Assembly (NCBI GenBank): GCA_010365175.1 | Contig: JAAFGW010000014.1 | Coordinates: 1-20,907 of the forward strand | Reading direction: 5' to 3' | Source of the DNA: Sulfuriferula multivorans | GTDB lineage: Bacteria > Pseudomonadota > Gammaproteobacteria > Burkholderiales > Thiobacillaceae | DNA length: 20,907 nt | In this document: piece after piece, positions 1-8,699 of the stretch | How positions within the stretch are numbered: position 1 is the first letter of the stretch | How the letters are laid out: each line of letters begins with the position of its first letter | Translations under genes and position numbers: made by a program | The notes under the pieces: generated by a model | Databases searched by the model: none | What the model was told of the DNA's origin: nothing | What the model saw: only the letters and a program-made list of their open reading frames with translations

Positions 1-2502
1 GACCCCGCCAGGCGTTGGGTTATGCGGGGAAGTGGGTGCAGGTTTGGCTGGGATAGCGGGGGCAATTTGTCCAATGGGTTGTGCCGGTTTTACCGTCGTA
101 ATGGGAATCTGAACCGACGGAACTGCTGGCGCTGGCATTGGCATATCCAGAATGACAGGTTCTGCAACTTGACCGGGCGCAGCAAATCCCTCGGATTCCG
201 TGTTCCACTCCACTACTGGCGCATCGGGGGGCGGAAATTCCTGATAAAAGTATTCCGTCCGGCTTGGCGTTGAAGTGCCCAGCACAGTGTCAATCACCGA
301 TTCGGATGTGCGTGTGCCGGTGTTTGGGTTGATTTGTACGGAGATGATGCCACTGGGCATGGACCAGCCTTTTTGTGGGATGCCTTTGAGTGCAGTCCCC
401 ATGAAGTTCATCCAGATAGGCAGGGCCGTTTGTGAACCTGTTTCACCACGTCCCAGTGAGCGCGGCTGGTCGTAACCCATCCAGGCGATCGCTACCAGGT
501 CGGGGCTGAAGCCCGCGAACCAGGTGTCACGCGCATCGTTGGTGGTACCCGTTTTGCCTGCTATGTCGCTGCGACCTAGCTGACCCGCACGGGCGGCTGT
601 GCCATAGCGGACCACATCCTGCATCATGTTGGTCATGAGCCAGGCATTGCGGGGATCGATCACCCGGGGGGCATTCCCCCCTGCTTTTTGCGGACTGGAT
701 TGCATCAGCAAGCGTCCGTCCTTGTCATACACTTTGTCAATGAGATAAGGGTTAACGCTGAAGCCACCGTTGGCGAATACCCCATAGGCCGCCGCCAGTT
801 GCAATGGCGTCACACTGCCCGCGCCCAGCGCCATAGTCAGATAAGGAGGGTGACGCGCTGGATCAAAACCAAAACGGCGAATGTAGTCGCGTGCGTAATA
901 GGGTCCGATGGCTTGCAAGATACGTACAGAAACCAGGTTAAGCGACTTGGTGAGTGCTGTGCGTATACGCACCGGCTCACCGGTGCTGCTGTCGTAGTTT
1001 TTAGGTTCCCAGGCGGTGCCGCCGGCTTCTTCGGCGGTGAGCGAGATAGGCGCGTTTTCGATCATCGACGCTGGGGTCAGGCCTTTTTCCAGCGCGGCCG
1101 AATAGATGAACGGCTTGAAACTCGAACCCGGTTGACGCCATGCCTGGGTCACACGGTTAAATTTATTGCGGTTGAAATCAAATCCGCCGACCAGCGCAGT
1201 GATGGCGCCGTCTTCGGGATTCACCGCGACCATCGCAGCCTCGACTTCCGGTAGCTGTGCCAGTCGCCATTGCGATTTGCTGAGCAATTGCACCCGCACC
1301 ACAGCACCCGGTTCAAGCTGGCGCCCTTTCTTGCTGGCAGCCCAGTTCGCTACCCATTTGAGCGAGTTTCCTGTTATCTCAACGACCGTTCCGTCATGCA
1401 GTTGCGCACGGATCAGTTTGGGGGCGGCACTCAGGACGATGGCAGGCCGCATGTCGCTGACAGGCGAAATATCATCCAGCAAGTCGACGATGGCAACGTC
1501 ACGTGCTGCCTTGTCGGCAGGCAGGCTGATCTGCTTCTCCGGGCCGCGATAACCATGGCGCAGATCATAATCGGCGATGCCCTGCCACACAGATTGATTG
1601 GCGGCAGCCTGTTGCACCTGTTTTAACGTGGTGACTACTTTAATGCCGGTACTGTAGATGGATTCCCCGTATTTTTCGAACAGGGTTTGGCGCACCATCT
1701 CCGCAGCGTAGTTGGCAGACACATCGGTTTGCTGGCGAGTCTGGCGGATGACCAGTTTTTGTTTGACAGCAGCCTCCCAGGTTGGCTGGTCAATGAATTT
1801 GAGCGTGCGCATCCGCTTCAGCACATATTCCTGGCGTGATTTTGCGCGCGGAAAGTTAACAACCGGGTTATAACGTGACGGCGCCTTGGGGAGTCCTGCC
1901 AGCATAGCGAATTCGGCCAGCGACAACTCAGGCATGGTTTTTCCGAAGTAAGCATGTGCGGCGGCTTCAAAACCGTAGGCACGTTGCCCGAGATAGATCT
2001 GGTTGATGTAGAGCTCGAGGATCTTGTCCTTCGATAAGCTATGTTCAATTTTCATCGCCAGCATGGCTTCGGATAGCTTGCGGGTCAGCGTTTTTTCGTT
2101 CGACAGAAAGAAATTGCGCGCAACCTGCATGGTGATGGTCGATGCACCTTCCTTGGCACCGCCGGATAACAGGTTCGATGCCGCCGCACGCAATACACCC
2201 AGCGTATCCACGCCGCCATGAGAGTAGAAGCGTTCATCCTCTGCCGAGATGATGGCCTGCTTCATGTAGTCGGGGACTTTGTCGATGGTGATGAAGGCGC
2301 GTCGCTCCTCGCCGAATTCGCCAATCAACGCGCCATCTGAGGTGTATACCCGCAATGGGAGCTTGGGTTTGTAATCAGTCAGTGCCTCAAGCGGCGGAAG
2401 GTTGGGGTAAATCAGTGCAGCAGCCAATCCTGCCAGTGCCGTACCCACTACGCCCAAGCTGACAGCCAGGGCGATTGCGTAGTGCCACCATTTCGAAAAC
2501 AT
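1..2502 (-). CDS. mrcA: Penicillin-binding protein 1A (bifunctional transglycosylase/transpeptidase), 3' end beyond window
   Basis: Class A penicillin-binding protein that polymerises and cross-links peptidoglycan at the periplasmic face of the inner membrane. The 834 codons inside the window start at ATG 2502, preceded by an AAGGA ribosome site, and run open to base 1. An N-terminal membrane anchor (about residues 8-32) is followed by a GT51 glycosyltransferase domain with EDERFYSHGGVD (catalytic Glu88) and the GASTITMQVARN motif. The transpeptidase domain shows the SxxK motif in QPGSSFKP (nucleophile Ser460, Lys463), an SLN triad and KTGTTND (Lys650). After about residue 745 the protein becomes a Pro/Ala/Val-rich tail that is still open at the window edge, so the last residues and stop codon are not seen. 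It diverges from pilM, as mrcA/ponA commonly does in beta- and gamma-proteobacteria. Family assignment is firm. Confidence 0.96.
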   Translation of the reverse strand, partial: MFSKWWHYAIALAVSLGVVGTALAGLAAALIYPNLPPLEALTDYKPKLPLRVYTSDGALIGEFGEERRAFITIDKVPDYMKQAIISAEDERFYSHGGVDTLGVLRAAASNLLSGGAKEGASTITMQVARNFFLSNEKTLTRKLSEAMLAMKIEHSLSKDKILELYINQIYLGQRAYGFEAAAHAYFGKTMPELSLAEFAMLAGLPKAPSRYNPVVNFPRAKSRQEYVLKRMRTLKFIDQPTWEAAVKQKLVIRQTRQQTDVSANYAAEMVRQTLFEKYGESIYSTGIKVVTTLKQVQQAAANQSVWQGIADYDLRHGYRGPEKQISLPADKAARDVAIVDLLDDISPVSDMRPAIVLSAAPKLIRAQLHDGTVVEITGNSLKWVANWAASKKGRQLEPGAVVRVQLLSKSQWRLAQLPEVEAAMVAVNPEDGAITALVGGFDFNRNKFNRVTQAWRQPGSSFKPFIYSAALEKGLTPASMIENAPISLTAEEAGGTAWEPKNYDSSTGEPVRIRTALTKSLNLVSVRILQAIGPYYARDYIRRFGFDPARHPPYLTMALGAGSVTPLQLAAAYGVFANGGFSVNPYLIDKVYDKDGRLLMQSSPQKAGGNAPRVIDPRNAWLMTNMMQDVVRYGTAARAGQLGRSDIAGKTGTTNDARDTWFAGFSPDLVAIAWMGYDQPRSLGRGETGSQTALPIWMNFMGTALKGIPQKGWSMPSGIISVQINPNTGTRTSESVIDTVLGTSTPSRTEYFYQEFPPPDAPVVEWNTESEGFAAPGQVAEPVILDMPMPAPAVPSVQIPITTVKPAQPIGQIAPAIPAKPAPTSPHNPTPGGV

Positions 2503-2725
2503 CGGGTTCCTTATTGCTGAGATGGCAGAAATCCCCAGAAAATGTGCGCCGATTCACCCGGCCCTGCCTGAGGATGTGCAGCGGATTCATCTCGATAACC
2601 CGCTGTTTGAATTGATTTTTACTGCAACTTAAACGCATTGCCAACCTTGTACTGTAAGGCAAGCTGCCATCCTGACTCAAACGCCTTGGCGCTGAAATGA
2701 AACAGAGTGCCTAAAGTTTCCGCCG

Positions 2726-2731
2726 ATTATA
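2726..2731 (-). promoter_or_regulatory. Candidate -10 box of mrcA promoter
   Basis: Exact TATAAT on the minus strand, about 225 bases upstream of the mrcA start. No good TTGACA-like -35 lies 16-18 bases further upstream, so this is only a candidate. If used, the mrcA transcript has a leader of about 215 bases. Confidence 0.3.
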
Positions 2732-2866
2732 GGCGTTAGTGGTGTTGGAAATTGGACACATGTGTTCAGCTCTTGCAGTGTGATGAGAAAAAAACTGTTA
2801 AAAACCGTGTGTTGTTGCTAGCATCTCAAAATAATACTAAGAAACAGCGCCAACTCACAGAAGCGT

Positions 2867-2872
2867 AAAGGA
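2867..2872 (+). promoter_or_regulatory. Ribosome binding site that sets the TTG start of pilM
   Basis: AAAGGA ends 6 bases before TTG 2879. No ATG at this point fits the PilM N-terminus, so this site decides the non-ATG start. Confidence 0.7.
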
Positions 2873-2878
2873 AAACTC

Positions 2879-3967
2879 TTGCACCTGAATATCAACTTGG
2901 ATTGGCTGTCTGCCAAAGGCTTGCCGATTATTGGACTGGACATCAGTACGACTGCGGTCAAACTGGTGGAGTTGTCCGATGCCGGCAAAGGGATGCTGCG
3001 AATCGAACGCTATATTATCGAGCCCTTGCCCAAGGATGCGGTGATGGATGGCAATATCGCGAACCTCGATCAAGTGGCTGACACGGTACGCACTGCCTGG
3101 AAAAACCTGGGCTCACGGATCAAGAACGTTGCGCTTGCGTTGCCTTCATCCGCTGTGATCACCAAGAAGATTCTGGCACCCGCCAGCCTGAAAGGGCTGG
3201 ACCTGGAAAACCAGGTCGAAGCGGAGGCCAATCAGGTAATCCCCTTTTCACTGGATGAAGTGAACCTTGATTTTCAGGTTCTCGGCGCTTCGCCCGGCAG
3301 TCCTGATGACGTGCAAATACTGCTTGCCGCTGCACGTAAGGAAAAAGTCGAAGATCGCGTGGCCGTAGCAGAAGCTGCCGGACTCACGGCTCTCATCATG
3401 GACGTTGAATCTTTCGCTTCACAAACGGCTTATGAGCAAATCGCTCACCTGCTTCCAAGTGGCGGTGCAGGCCAGACCGTAGCGATCATCGATGTCGGTG
3501 CGCAGAACATGCACATCAATATTCTCCATGACAACGAGTCGGTGTATCTGCGCGAACATGGGTTTGGCGGCAACCAGCTCAACAATGAAATTTCGCGTCG
3601 TTATGGCATGACCAGCGAAGAGGCTGAAAATGCCAAGCGCAAGGGCACGCTGCCTGAAAGTTATGACGTCGAAGTTCTGCAGCCCTACAGTGAGACCCTG
3701 GCGATGGAAATCGGCCGGGCACTGCAACTCTTCACGACATCCACGCAGTATCGTAAGGTCGATCAGGTTTTGCTGGCAGGTGGCGGCGCCATGATATCAG
3801 GCATTGATGAAGTTGTAGGGCAACGTATTGGAATGCCGACGCTGGTCGTCAATCCGTTTGCCAATATGGCGATCGGTTCGAAAATCAAGCCCCAGGCGCT
3901 GACTGCCGATGCGCCGTCCTTGTTTGTCGCCTGCGGCCTCGCTATGCGGAGGTTTGACCCCCAATGA
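2879..3967 (+). CDS. pilM: Type IV pilus assembly protein PilM
   Basis: Cytoplasmic actin-like (FtsA/MreB-fold) ATP-binding protein that docks on the N-terminal tail of PilN and links the pilus alignment complex to the cytoplasmic motor. 362 residues, the usual length. The first actin-fold phosphate loop is at about 19-33 (IGLDISTTAVKLVEL), the second around Asp205 (DVGAQN), and the adenosine-side LAGGGA near 299-304. It starts at TTG with a good ribosome site; the N-terminus around NLDWLSAK is typical of PilM. It is the first gene of pilMNOPQ and overlaps pilN by 4 bases (ATGA), suggesting translational coupling. Identification is secure. Confidence 0.97.
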   Translation: MHLNINLDWLSAKGLPIIGLDISTTAVKLVELSDAGKGMLRIERYIIEPLPKDAVMDGNIANLDQVADTVRTAWKNLGSRIKNVALALPSSAVITKKILAPASLKGLDLENQVEAEANQVIPFSLDEVNLDFQVLGASPGSPDDVQILLAAARKEKVEDRVAVAEAAGLTALIMDVESFASQTAYEQIAHLLPSGGAGQTVAIIDVGAQNMHINILHDNESVYLREHGFGGNQLNNEISRRYGMTSEEAENAKRKGTLPESYDVEVLQPYSETLAMEIGRALQLFTTSTQYRKVDQVLLAGGGAMISGIDEVVGQRIGMPTLVVNPFANMAIGSKIKPQALTADAPSLFVACGLAMRRFDPQ

Positions 3968-4542
3968 TTCGGATTAACCTTCTCCCTCACCGAGAACTTG
4001 CGCGCGCGGCTCGGCGGCGCCAGTTCAACATTCTCCTTGGCATGGCTGTCGCCGCGGGTGTAGTCGTTGTTCTGCTCGGACACAGTTTTATCGCCGCGAG
4101 CCAGTCAACGCAGGATGCGCGGAATGCATTCCTTGATCAGGAAATAGTCAAGCTTGACACCCAGATTGGCGAAATCAAGAAAATTCGCGAACAAACTCAG
4201 GCATTGCTGGCGCGTAAACAAGTTGTGGAAACCTTGCAATCAAATCGTACTGAAGTCGTACATTTGTTTGACCAGATGATACGGCTGCTGCCAGAGGGGT
4301 TGTACCTCAAATCCTTCAGTCAAGCCGGGAATGTAGTTACGCTTAGCGGCTATACCCAATCGAGCGCGCGCGTTTCCACGCTGATGCGTAATCTGGAGAG
4401 TTCGCCCTGGTTTGATTCGGTCAGTTTGGTCGAAATCAAGGCGGCTACTGTCAATAACCTGCGCGCCAACGAGTTTGTCCTGACGGTCAAGCAAACATCT
4501 CAACAACCACAAGATGCGCAGAATAAGGGGGGCAAAGCATGA
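3964..4542 (+). CDS. pilN: Type IV pilus inner-membrane protein PilN
   Basis: Bitopic inner-membrane protein that forms a heterodimer with PilO and binds PilM through its cytoplasmic tail. 192 residues. It opens with MIRINLLPHRE, carrying the conserved INLLP motif that inserts into PilM, then has one transmembrane helix at about 21-45, a coiled-coil stretch at about 50-95, and a periplasmic ferredoxin-like domain to about residue 175. The Gln/Lys-rich C-terminus is probably unstructured. It overlaps both neighbours by 4 bases. Confidence 0.95.
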   Translation: MIRINLLPHRELARAARRRQFNILLGMAVAAGVVVVLLGHSFIAASQSTQDARNAFLDQEIVKLDTQIGEIKKIREQTQALLARKQVVETLQSNRTEVVHLFDQMIRLLPEGLYLKSFSQAGNVVTLSGYTQSSARVSTLMRNLESSPWFDSVSLVEIKAATVNNLRANEFVLTVKQTSQQPQDAQNKGGKA

Positions 4543-5159
4543 CCCTGGACGACCTTAACAACCTGGATCTAAAAACCCTGGCGGATTGGCCGTTAGCGAC
4601 CAAGCTGGTGGCATTGGCTGTGTTGTGCGCGGCCATTGTGACGGCGGGCTGGTGGTTTGATTGGCGCGGCAACATGGAAGCACTGGATGTGACCAGGCAA
4701 AAAGAAACCGAACTGAGAGCCGTGTTTACCACGAAAAAAAACCAGGCTATCAATCTGGAAGCCTACAAGAAACAACTTGTGGATATCGAACAGGCGTTCG
4801 GTGCCTTGTTGAAACAGCTTCCCAATAAACAGGAAATGGATGCGCTTATCACGGATGTGAACCAGGCGGGTTTGGGACGGGGTTTGCAGTTTGATTTGTT
4901 CAGACCCTCGACGGAAACCGTTTCCGAGTTTTATGCCGAAACACCGATCAGCGTCAAAGTAACCGGTGGGTACCATGACATTGCCGCTTTCGTGAGTGAC
5001 GTCTCGAAACTGTCCCGAATCGTAACGCTACACGATATCAATATGAGTCCGGCCAAGGATGGCGTGATGAATATGGATGCGGTTGTCAGAACGTACCGCT
5101 ATCTGGACGACGAAGAATCGATCTCGCGTAAACAACAAGCCAAGGAGCAGCCTAAATGA
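4539..5159 (+). CDS. pilO: Type IV pilus inner-membrane protein PilO
   Basis: Partner of PilN in the periplasmic alignment complex joining the inner-membrane motor to the PilQ secretin through PilP. 206 residues, with a short cytoplasmic segment, one transmembrane helix at about 21-40, a coiled coil at about 45-95 and a C-terminal ferredoxin-like domain (about 105-190). NNLDLKTLADWP near the start resembles the N-terminal motif of beta-proteobacterial PilO. The start ATG overlaps the pilN stop and the stop overlaps pilP, both as ATGA. Assigned by sequence character and by position in the operon. Confidence 0.95.
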   Translation: MTLDDLNNLDLKTLADWPLATKLVALAVLCAAIVTAGWWFDWRGNMEALDVTRQKETELRAVFTTKKNQAINLEAYKKQLVDIEQAFGALLKQLPNKQEMDALITDVNQAGLGRGLQFDLFRPSTETVSEFYAETPISVKVTGGYHDIAAFVSDVSKLSRIVTLHDINMSPAKDGVMNMDAVVRTYRYLDDEESISRKQQAKEQPK

Positions 5160-5707
5160 AGCCTCACAAGGAGACTCCGATTCACTACGGGCTAACGCCC
5201 GTGTGGAGTCGTATGCACCTGGCCAGTATGGTATTTGTGTTGAGCCTGACCGGTTGCGGCGGGGGCGGAATGGACGACTTGCAGACCTTCGTTAATGAAA
5301 CGGGGAAGGATATGCAAGGGAAAATTGATCCGCTACCTGAAGTCAAAGCATTTGAACCGTTTACTTACAATGCATTTGATCTGCCCGATCCATTCAAGCC
5401 CAGAAAGCTGTCAAGTGGGGGTGGTGGGGGGATGCAACCCGATTTGAACCGTCCCAAAGAGCCTTTGGAAGCGTTTTCGTTGGAAACGTTGAAAATGGTC
5501 GGCATGTTGTCGAAGAACGGTGTAATCAACGCCGTGATCTTGACCCCCGATAAAGCGATTTATCACGTCAAGAAAGGCAATTATGTGGGCCAGAACTTTG
5601 GTCTCGTCACGAAAATTAACGAAAATGAAGTTTCGTTGCGTGAAATTGTTCAGGATAGCGCCGGGGATTGGTCCGAGCGCACCAGCACCCTGATTTTGCA
5701 AGAATGA
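5156..5707 (+). CDS. pilP: Type IV pilus lipoprotein PilP
   Basis: Lipoprotein that bridges PilN/PilO to the N-domains of PilQ. 183 residues from the ATG that overlaps the pilO stop. The lipobox LTGC places the acylated cysteine at residue 34, followed by a Gly-rich linker; the conserved PilP region with FEPFTYNAFDLPDPFKP lies near 62-78 and the beta-sandwich domain at about 100-180. The 33-residue leader is long for a lipoprotein. In-frame GTG (5201) or ATG (5213) codons would give shorter signal peptides, so the start is not settled. A second Gly-run sits near residues 85-90. 31 bases separate it from pilQ. Confidence 0.93.
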   Translation: MKPHKETPIHYGLTPVWSRMHLASMVFVLSLTGCGGGGMDDLQTFVNETGKDMQGKIDPLPEVKAFEPFTYNAFDLPDPFKPRKLSSGGGGGMQPDLNRPKEPLEAFSLETLKMVGMLSKNGVINAVILTPDKAIYHVKKGNYVGQNFGLVTKINENEVSLREIVQDSAGDWSERTSTLILQE

Positions 5708-5738
5708 TTTGTAGTACTGAATATCTAAAGAGGCTGAC

Positions 5739-8042
5739 ATGAACGCATTGCCGAAAATTGCCCAGAAACTTTCCCGTCAACTGATTGGGATTACCCTACT
5801 CACAGGTTTAGTGCTTCCGCTTACGGTGCGCGCTGCGGACGTGCCGCCTACCGGTAACGCAGTACAAAGCGTTGAAACCACTACGCTGCCAGGCGGCAAA
5901 GTGGTGGTGCGCGTGACGCTCAAGAAAGCGCTGACCGCCGAGCCTGCAGGATTTACGGTCGGTAACCCTCCGCGTATCGCACTTGATTTGCCGGATACGG
6001 GGAATGCGATGGGGCGCAATACGGTTGAGGCCAATTTGGGGCCGCTTTCGAGCGTGAACGTGGTCCAGGCAGGAACGCGTACTCGCCTTGTGCTTAATTT
6101 GAATAAATCGGTTGAATACGACGCGAAGATTGAAGGCAAAACCTTGATCGTCGCCTTGGGCGATCTCAGCGCGGGTGCTGCGCCTGCAAATGTGAGCCCA
6201 CGCTTCGCTGATGCGGCGCCAGGTGCGGCATCCCATACTATTCGTGACATCGATTTCCGTCGCGGTGGCGCCGGTGAAGCGCGCATCGTTACGACATTGT
6301 CTGATGCACAGACTGGCATCAATATTCGCCAGCAAGCCAATGGCATCGTGGTTGACTTTATCGGTGCGGCGTTGCCCAGGGCGTTGCAGCGACGCCTTGA
6401 TGTGGCTGATTTCGGCACCCCGGTGCAAATCGTCGAGACGTACACGCTGGGTGATAACACCCGCATGGTGATTCAGCCCAAAGGCGGCTGGGAGTATTCG
6501 GCTTATCAGACTGACAACAGCTTCATTGTTGAAGTCAAACAGAGTGATGATGCCCAGAAAAAGACCGCCGATGGCAAACCCAAATACACAGGCGAGAAAT
6601 TGTCACTGAATTTCCAGAACGTCGAAGTGCGTTCGGTACTACAGGTGATAGCCGACTTCACCGGCCTGAATATTATCGCCAGCGATTCGGTAGGCGGAAG
6701 CCTGACGCTGCGCTTGAAGGATGTTCCATGGGATCAGGCGCTCGAACTCATCATGCAAACCAAGGGGCTGGATAAACGCCAGAATGGAAATGTCATCTGG
6801 ATTGCCCCGCAGGCTGAATTGCAGGCCAAAGAAAAACAGGATTACGAGTCCAAAAACCAGATAGTTGATCTGGAACCCTTGGTGACCGAGTACATTTCCA
6901 TGAACTACATGCGGGCCGACGAAGCGCAGCGCATGTTGAACGGGTCTGCTGGTGGGGCCAATACTGCGGGAACCGCAGTCAACTGCTCGGCGCAGGCGGG
7001 GAGTCTGGGCGGCGGGGCGCCGCCACCGCCGCCACCGCAGGGGACAGGGGAGAATGACCAGAAGGTCCTGACCAAGCGGGGCCGGGCTACGTTTGAGTTG
7101 AAAACCAATACCCTGATCATCACCGATACTGCACGCAAGATTCAGGAAATTCGCGAGCTGCTCGTGCGTCTGGACGTGCCGGCGCGTCAGGTCATGATCG
7201 AGGCACGGGTGGTTATTGCGGATAGCGGTTGGAGCCGCGATTTGGGTGCGAAGCTGGGGCTGGTTGCGCGTAACCGCACCGGTCGCTACCAGGGCGGGTT
7301 GGCGGGCACACAGGATAACGCCTCAGCGATTGCAGATGGGTTCCGCATAGTGCAGGCAACCCAAGGCACTATCCCGAACACTGATACTCCTGCTCTATTA
7401 GATACCATCGCTGCTAGCATCGCGGGTACCGGCACCAACCTGGTCAATTTCCCGGCAGGAGCGGGTGCCGCGCAGATCGCCCTCTCCTTACTGGATGCGT
7501 CGACCGGTAATTTACTGAGTCTGGAATTGTCCGCACTGGAGGCGGACAACCGGGGGAAAATTGTGTCCAATCCCCGTGTCATGACCTCGAATCAGAAGCC
7601 TGCGGTGATTCTTAATGGCACCCAGATTCCATTCATCACACCCGGCACGGCAAACAGCCCCCCTACCGTTTCGTTCAAGGATGTGTTTCTCTGCCTGTTG
7701 GTGGACCCACAGATTCTCAACAATGATTCGCTGATCATGACGGTGGAGGTGCAGAAAGATAATGTGGACTCTGCCAGAACTGTGTCTGTAGGGGGTATCA
7801 GCGTGCCTTCAATCGCTACAAAGCGCGTCAAAACTCAAGTTCGGGTTAACAATGGCGAGACGCTGGTGCTGGGGGGGATATTTGACCAGACCGAACTGAA
7901 TAATGTCAGCAAGGTGCCTTTCCTGGGTGATCTGCCGTTTTTAGGGAATCTTTTCAAGACTACATTTAAACAAGACCAGAAAACCGAGCTGATCATCTTC
8001 CTCACCCCGCGCATCCTTGACGATCGCCTGTCGATTCGCTGA
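5739..8042 (+). CDS. pilQ: Type IV pilus secretin PilQ
   Basis: Outer-membrane secretin through which the pilus fibre exits. 767 residues, starting at ATG 5739 behind AAGAGG. A Sec signal peptide ends near VRA-AD (residue 32). Two AMIN domains (about 40-140 and 165-265), proposed to bind peptidoglycan, are followed by an STN/N0 domain (about 285-360), a NolW-type N1 domain (about 370-475) interrupted by a Gly/Pro-rich insert with six prolines in a row, and the secretin beta-barrel (about 485-760). The secretin signature is visible near the C-terminus as GETLVLGGIF and KVPFLGDLPFLGNLFK. The N1 insert also holds a cysteine. Last gene of the pil operon, followed by a terminator. Confidence 0.97.
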   Translation: MNALPKIAQKLSRQLIGITLLTGLVLPLTVRAADVPPTGNAVQSVETTTLPGGKVVVRVTLKKALTAEPAGFTVGNPPRIALDLPDTGNAMGRNTVEANLGPLSSVNVVQAGTRTRLVLNLNKSVEYDAKIEGKTLIVALGDLSAGAAPANVSPRFADAAPGAASHTIRDIDFRRGGAGEARIVTTLSDAQTGINIRQQANGIVVDFIGAALPRALQRRLDVADFGTPVQIVETYTLGDNTRMVIQPKGGWEYSAYQTDNSFIVEVKQSDDAQKKTADGKPKYTGEKLSLNFQNVEVRSVLQVIADFTGLNIIASDSVGGSLTLRLKDVPWDQALELIMQTKGLDKRQNGNVIWIAPQAELQAKEKQDYESKNQIVDLEPLVTEYISMNYMRADEAQRMLNGSAGGANTAGTAVNCSAQAGSLGGGAPPPPPPQGTGENDQKVLTKRGRATFELKTNTLIITDTARKIQEIRELLVRLDVPARQVMIEARVVIADSGWSRDLGAKLGLVARNRTGRYQGGLAGTQDNASAIADGFRIVQATQGTIPNTDTPALLDTIAASIAGTGTNLVNFPAGAGAAQIALSLLDASTGNLLSLELSALEADNRGKIVSNPRVMTSNQKPAVILNGTQIPFITPGTANSPPTVSFKDVFLCLLVDPQILNNDSLIMTVEVQKDNVDSARTVSVGGISVPSIATKRVKTQVRVNNGETLVLGGIFDQTELNNVSKVPFLGDLPFLGNLFKTTFKQDQKTELIIFLTPRILDDRLSIR

Positions 8043-8059
8043 TTGCGGCGACCTAACCA

Positions 8060-8086
8060 AGCGCGGGCCTGTCCCGCGCTTTTTTT
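8060..8086 (+). terminator. Rho-independent terminator after pilQ
   Basis: The arms AGCGCGGG and CCCGCGCT form a GC-rich 8-bp stem around a 5-base loop, followed directly by a run of T. It separates the pilus operon from aroK, which in many relatives is co-transcribed or closely spaced. Confidence 0.9.
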
Positions 8087-8135
8087 CGTCCGGATATTCT
8101 TCGGGGCATCAAGCCTCTAATGCACTGGCGTCAAT

Positions 8136-8141
8136 TAGAAT
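8136..8141 (+). promoter_or_regulatory. Candidate -10 box of the aroK operon
   Basis: TAGAAT matches TATAAT at five of six positions and ends 6 bases before the aroK ATG, so transcription would begin at or next to the start codon. No Shine-Dalgarno sequence is visible before aroK, which fits a leaderless message. The -35 region is poor. Confidence 0.35.
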
Positions 8142-8147
8142 CATCCT

Positions 8148-8699
8148 ATGAGCAAGCGAGACAACTTATACCTTGTCGGTTTAATGGGGGCGGGAAAGAC
8201 AACTGTGGGGCGACTGCTGGCCAGACATTGTGGCTGCGTTTTCCACGACTCGGACCATGAAATTGAGGCGCGCACCGGCGTCAAGATACCGATTATTTTC
8301 GAAATCGAGGGTGAGGCGGGCTTCCGCAAACGCGAGGAAGGGGTGATTGCCGAACTGACGGCCATGACTGGCATTGTCCTGGCCACGGGGGGCGGGGCGG
8401 TTTTGTCGTCTGCTACCCGTGAAAATTTGCGGAAGAACGGCATGGTGATTTACTTACGCGGCACGCCGGAGCATTTGTATGAGCGTACCCGGCATGATCG
8501 GAATCGCCCGCTGTTGCAAACCGAGGATCCGCTGGCCAGGTTACGCGAATTGTATCGGCAGCGTGATCCGCTGTACCGGGAAGTGGCCGATATCGTGGTG
8601 GATACCGGGCGGCAAGGCGTTGCAGGGATGACGCGCGTTTTACTGGGCAAGCTGGAATTGTTGCGGAGCGGTTTGCCGCCGCCCGATACGGTGGCCTGA
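8148..8699 (+). CDS. aroK: Shikimate kinase
   Basis: Phosphorylates shikimate to shikimate-3-phosphate in the chorismate pathway, in the cytoplasm. 183 residues, normal for AroK. Walker A loop GLMGAGKTT at 11-19, the DSD shikimate/Mg site at 34-36, substrate-binding Arg60 in GEAGFRKRE, the GGG motif at 81-83, and the LID region with Arg120 in RHDRNRPLL. In many proteobacteria pilQ is followed by aroK-aroB; here aroB is missing and aroK is followed with zero spacing (TGA then ATG) by an unrelated secreted protein, so aroK appears to head a different operon. Confidence 0.97.
   Translation: MSKRDNLYLVGLMGAGKTTVGRLLARHCGCVFHDSDHEIEARTGVKIPIIFEIEGEAGFRKREEGVIAELTAMTGIVLATGGGAVLSSATRENLRKNGMVIYLRGTPEHLYERTRHDRNRPLLQTEDPLARLRELYRQRDPLYREVADIVVDTGRQGVAGMTRVLLGKLELLRSGLPPPDTVA

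Larger units (their letters stand above)
2503..2878. other. Divergent mrcA / pilM intergenic region
   Basis: 376 bases between the two divergent starts with no convincing gene. It holds a perfect minus-strand TATAAT at 2726-2731, the palindrome ACACATGTGT at 2756-2765, and a small imperfect stem (TTGCC 2638-2642 with GGCAA 2658-2662) in the presumed mrcA leader. An A/T-rich stretch just before pilM (about 2786-2842) is the likely place for the pil operon promoter, but I see no good -35/-10 pair in it. Confidence 0.6.

Noticed and set aside
2753..2779. TGGACA...TTGC before pilM as a sigma-54 promoter for the pil operon
   Set aside because: Spacing between the two halves is far longer than the fixed -24/-12 distance, and the first half lacks TGGCAC.
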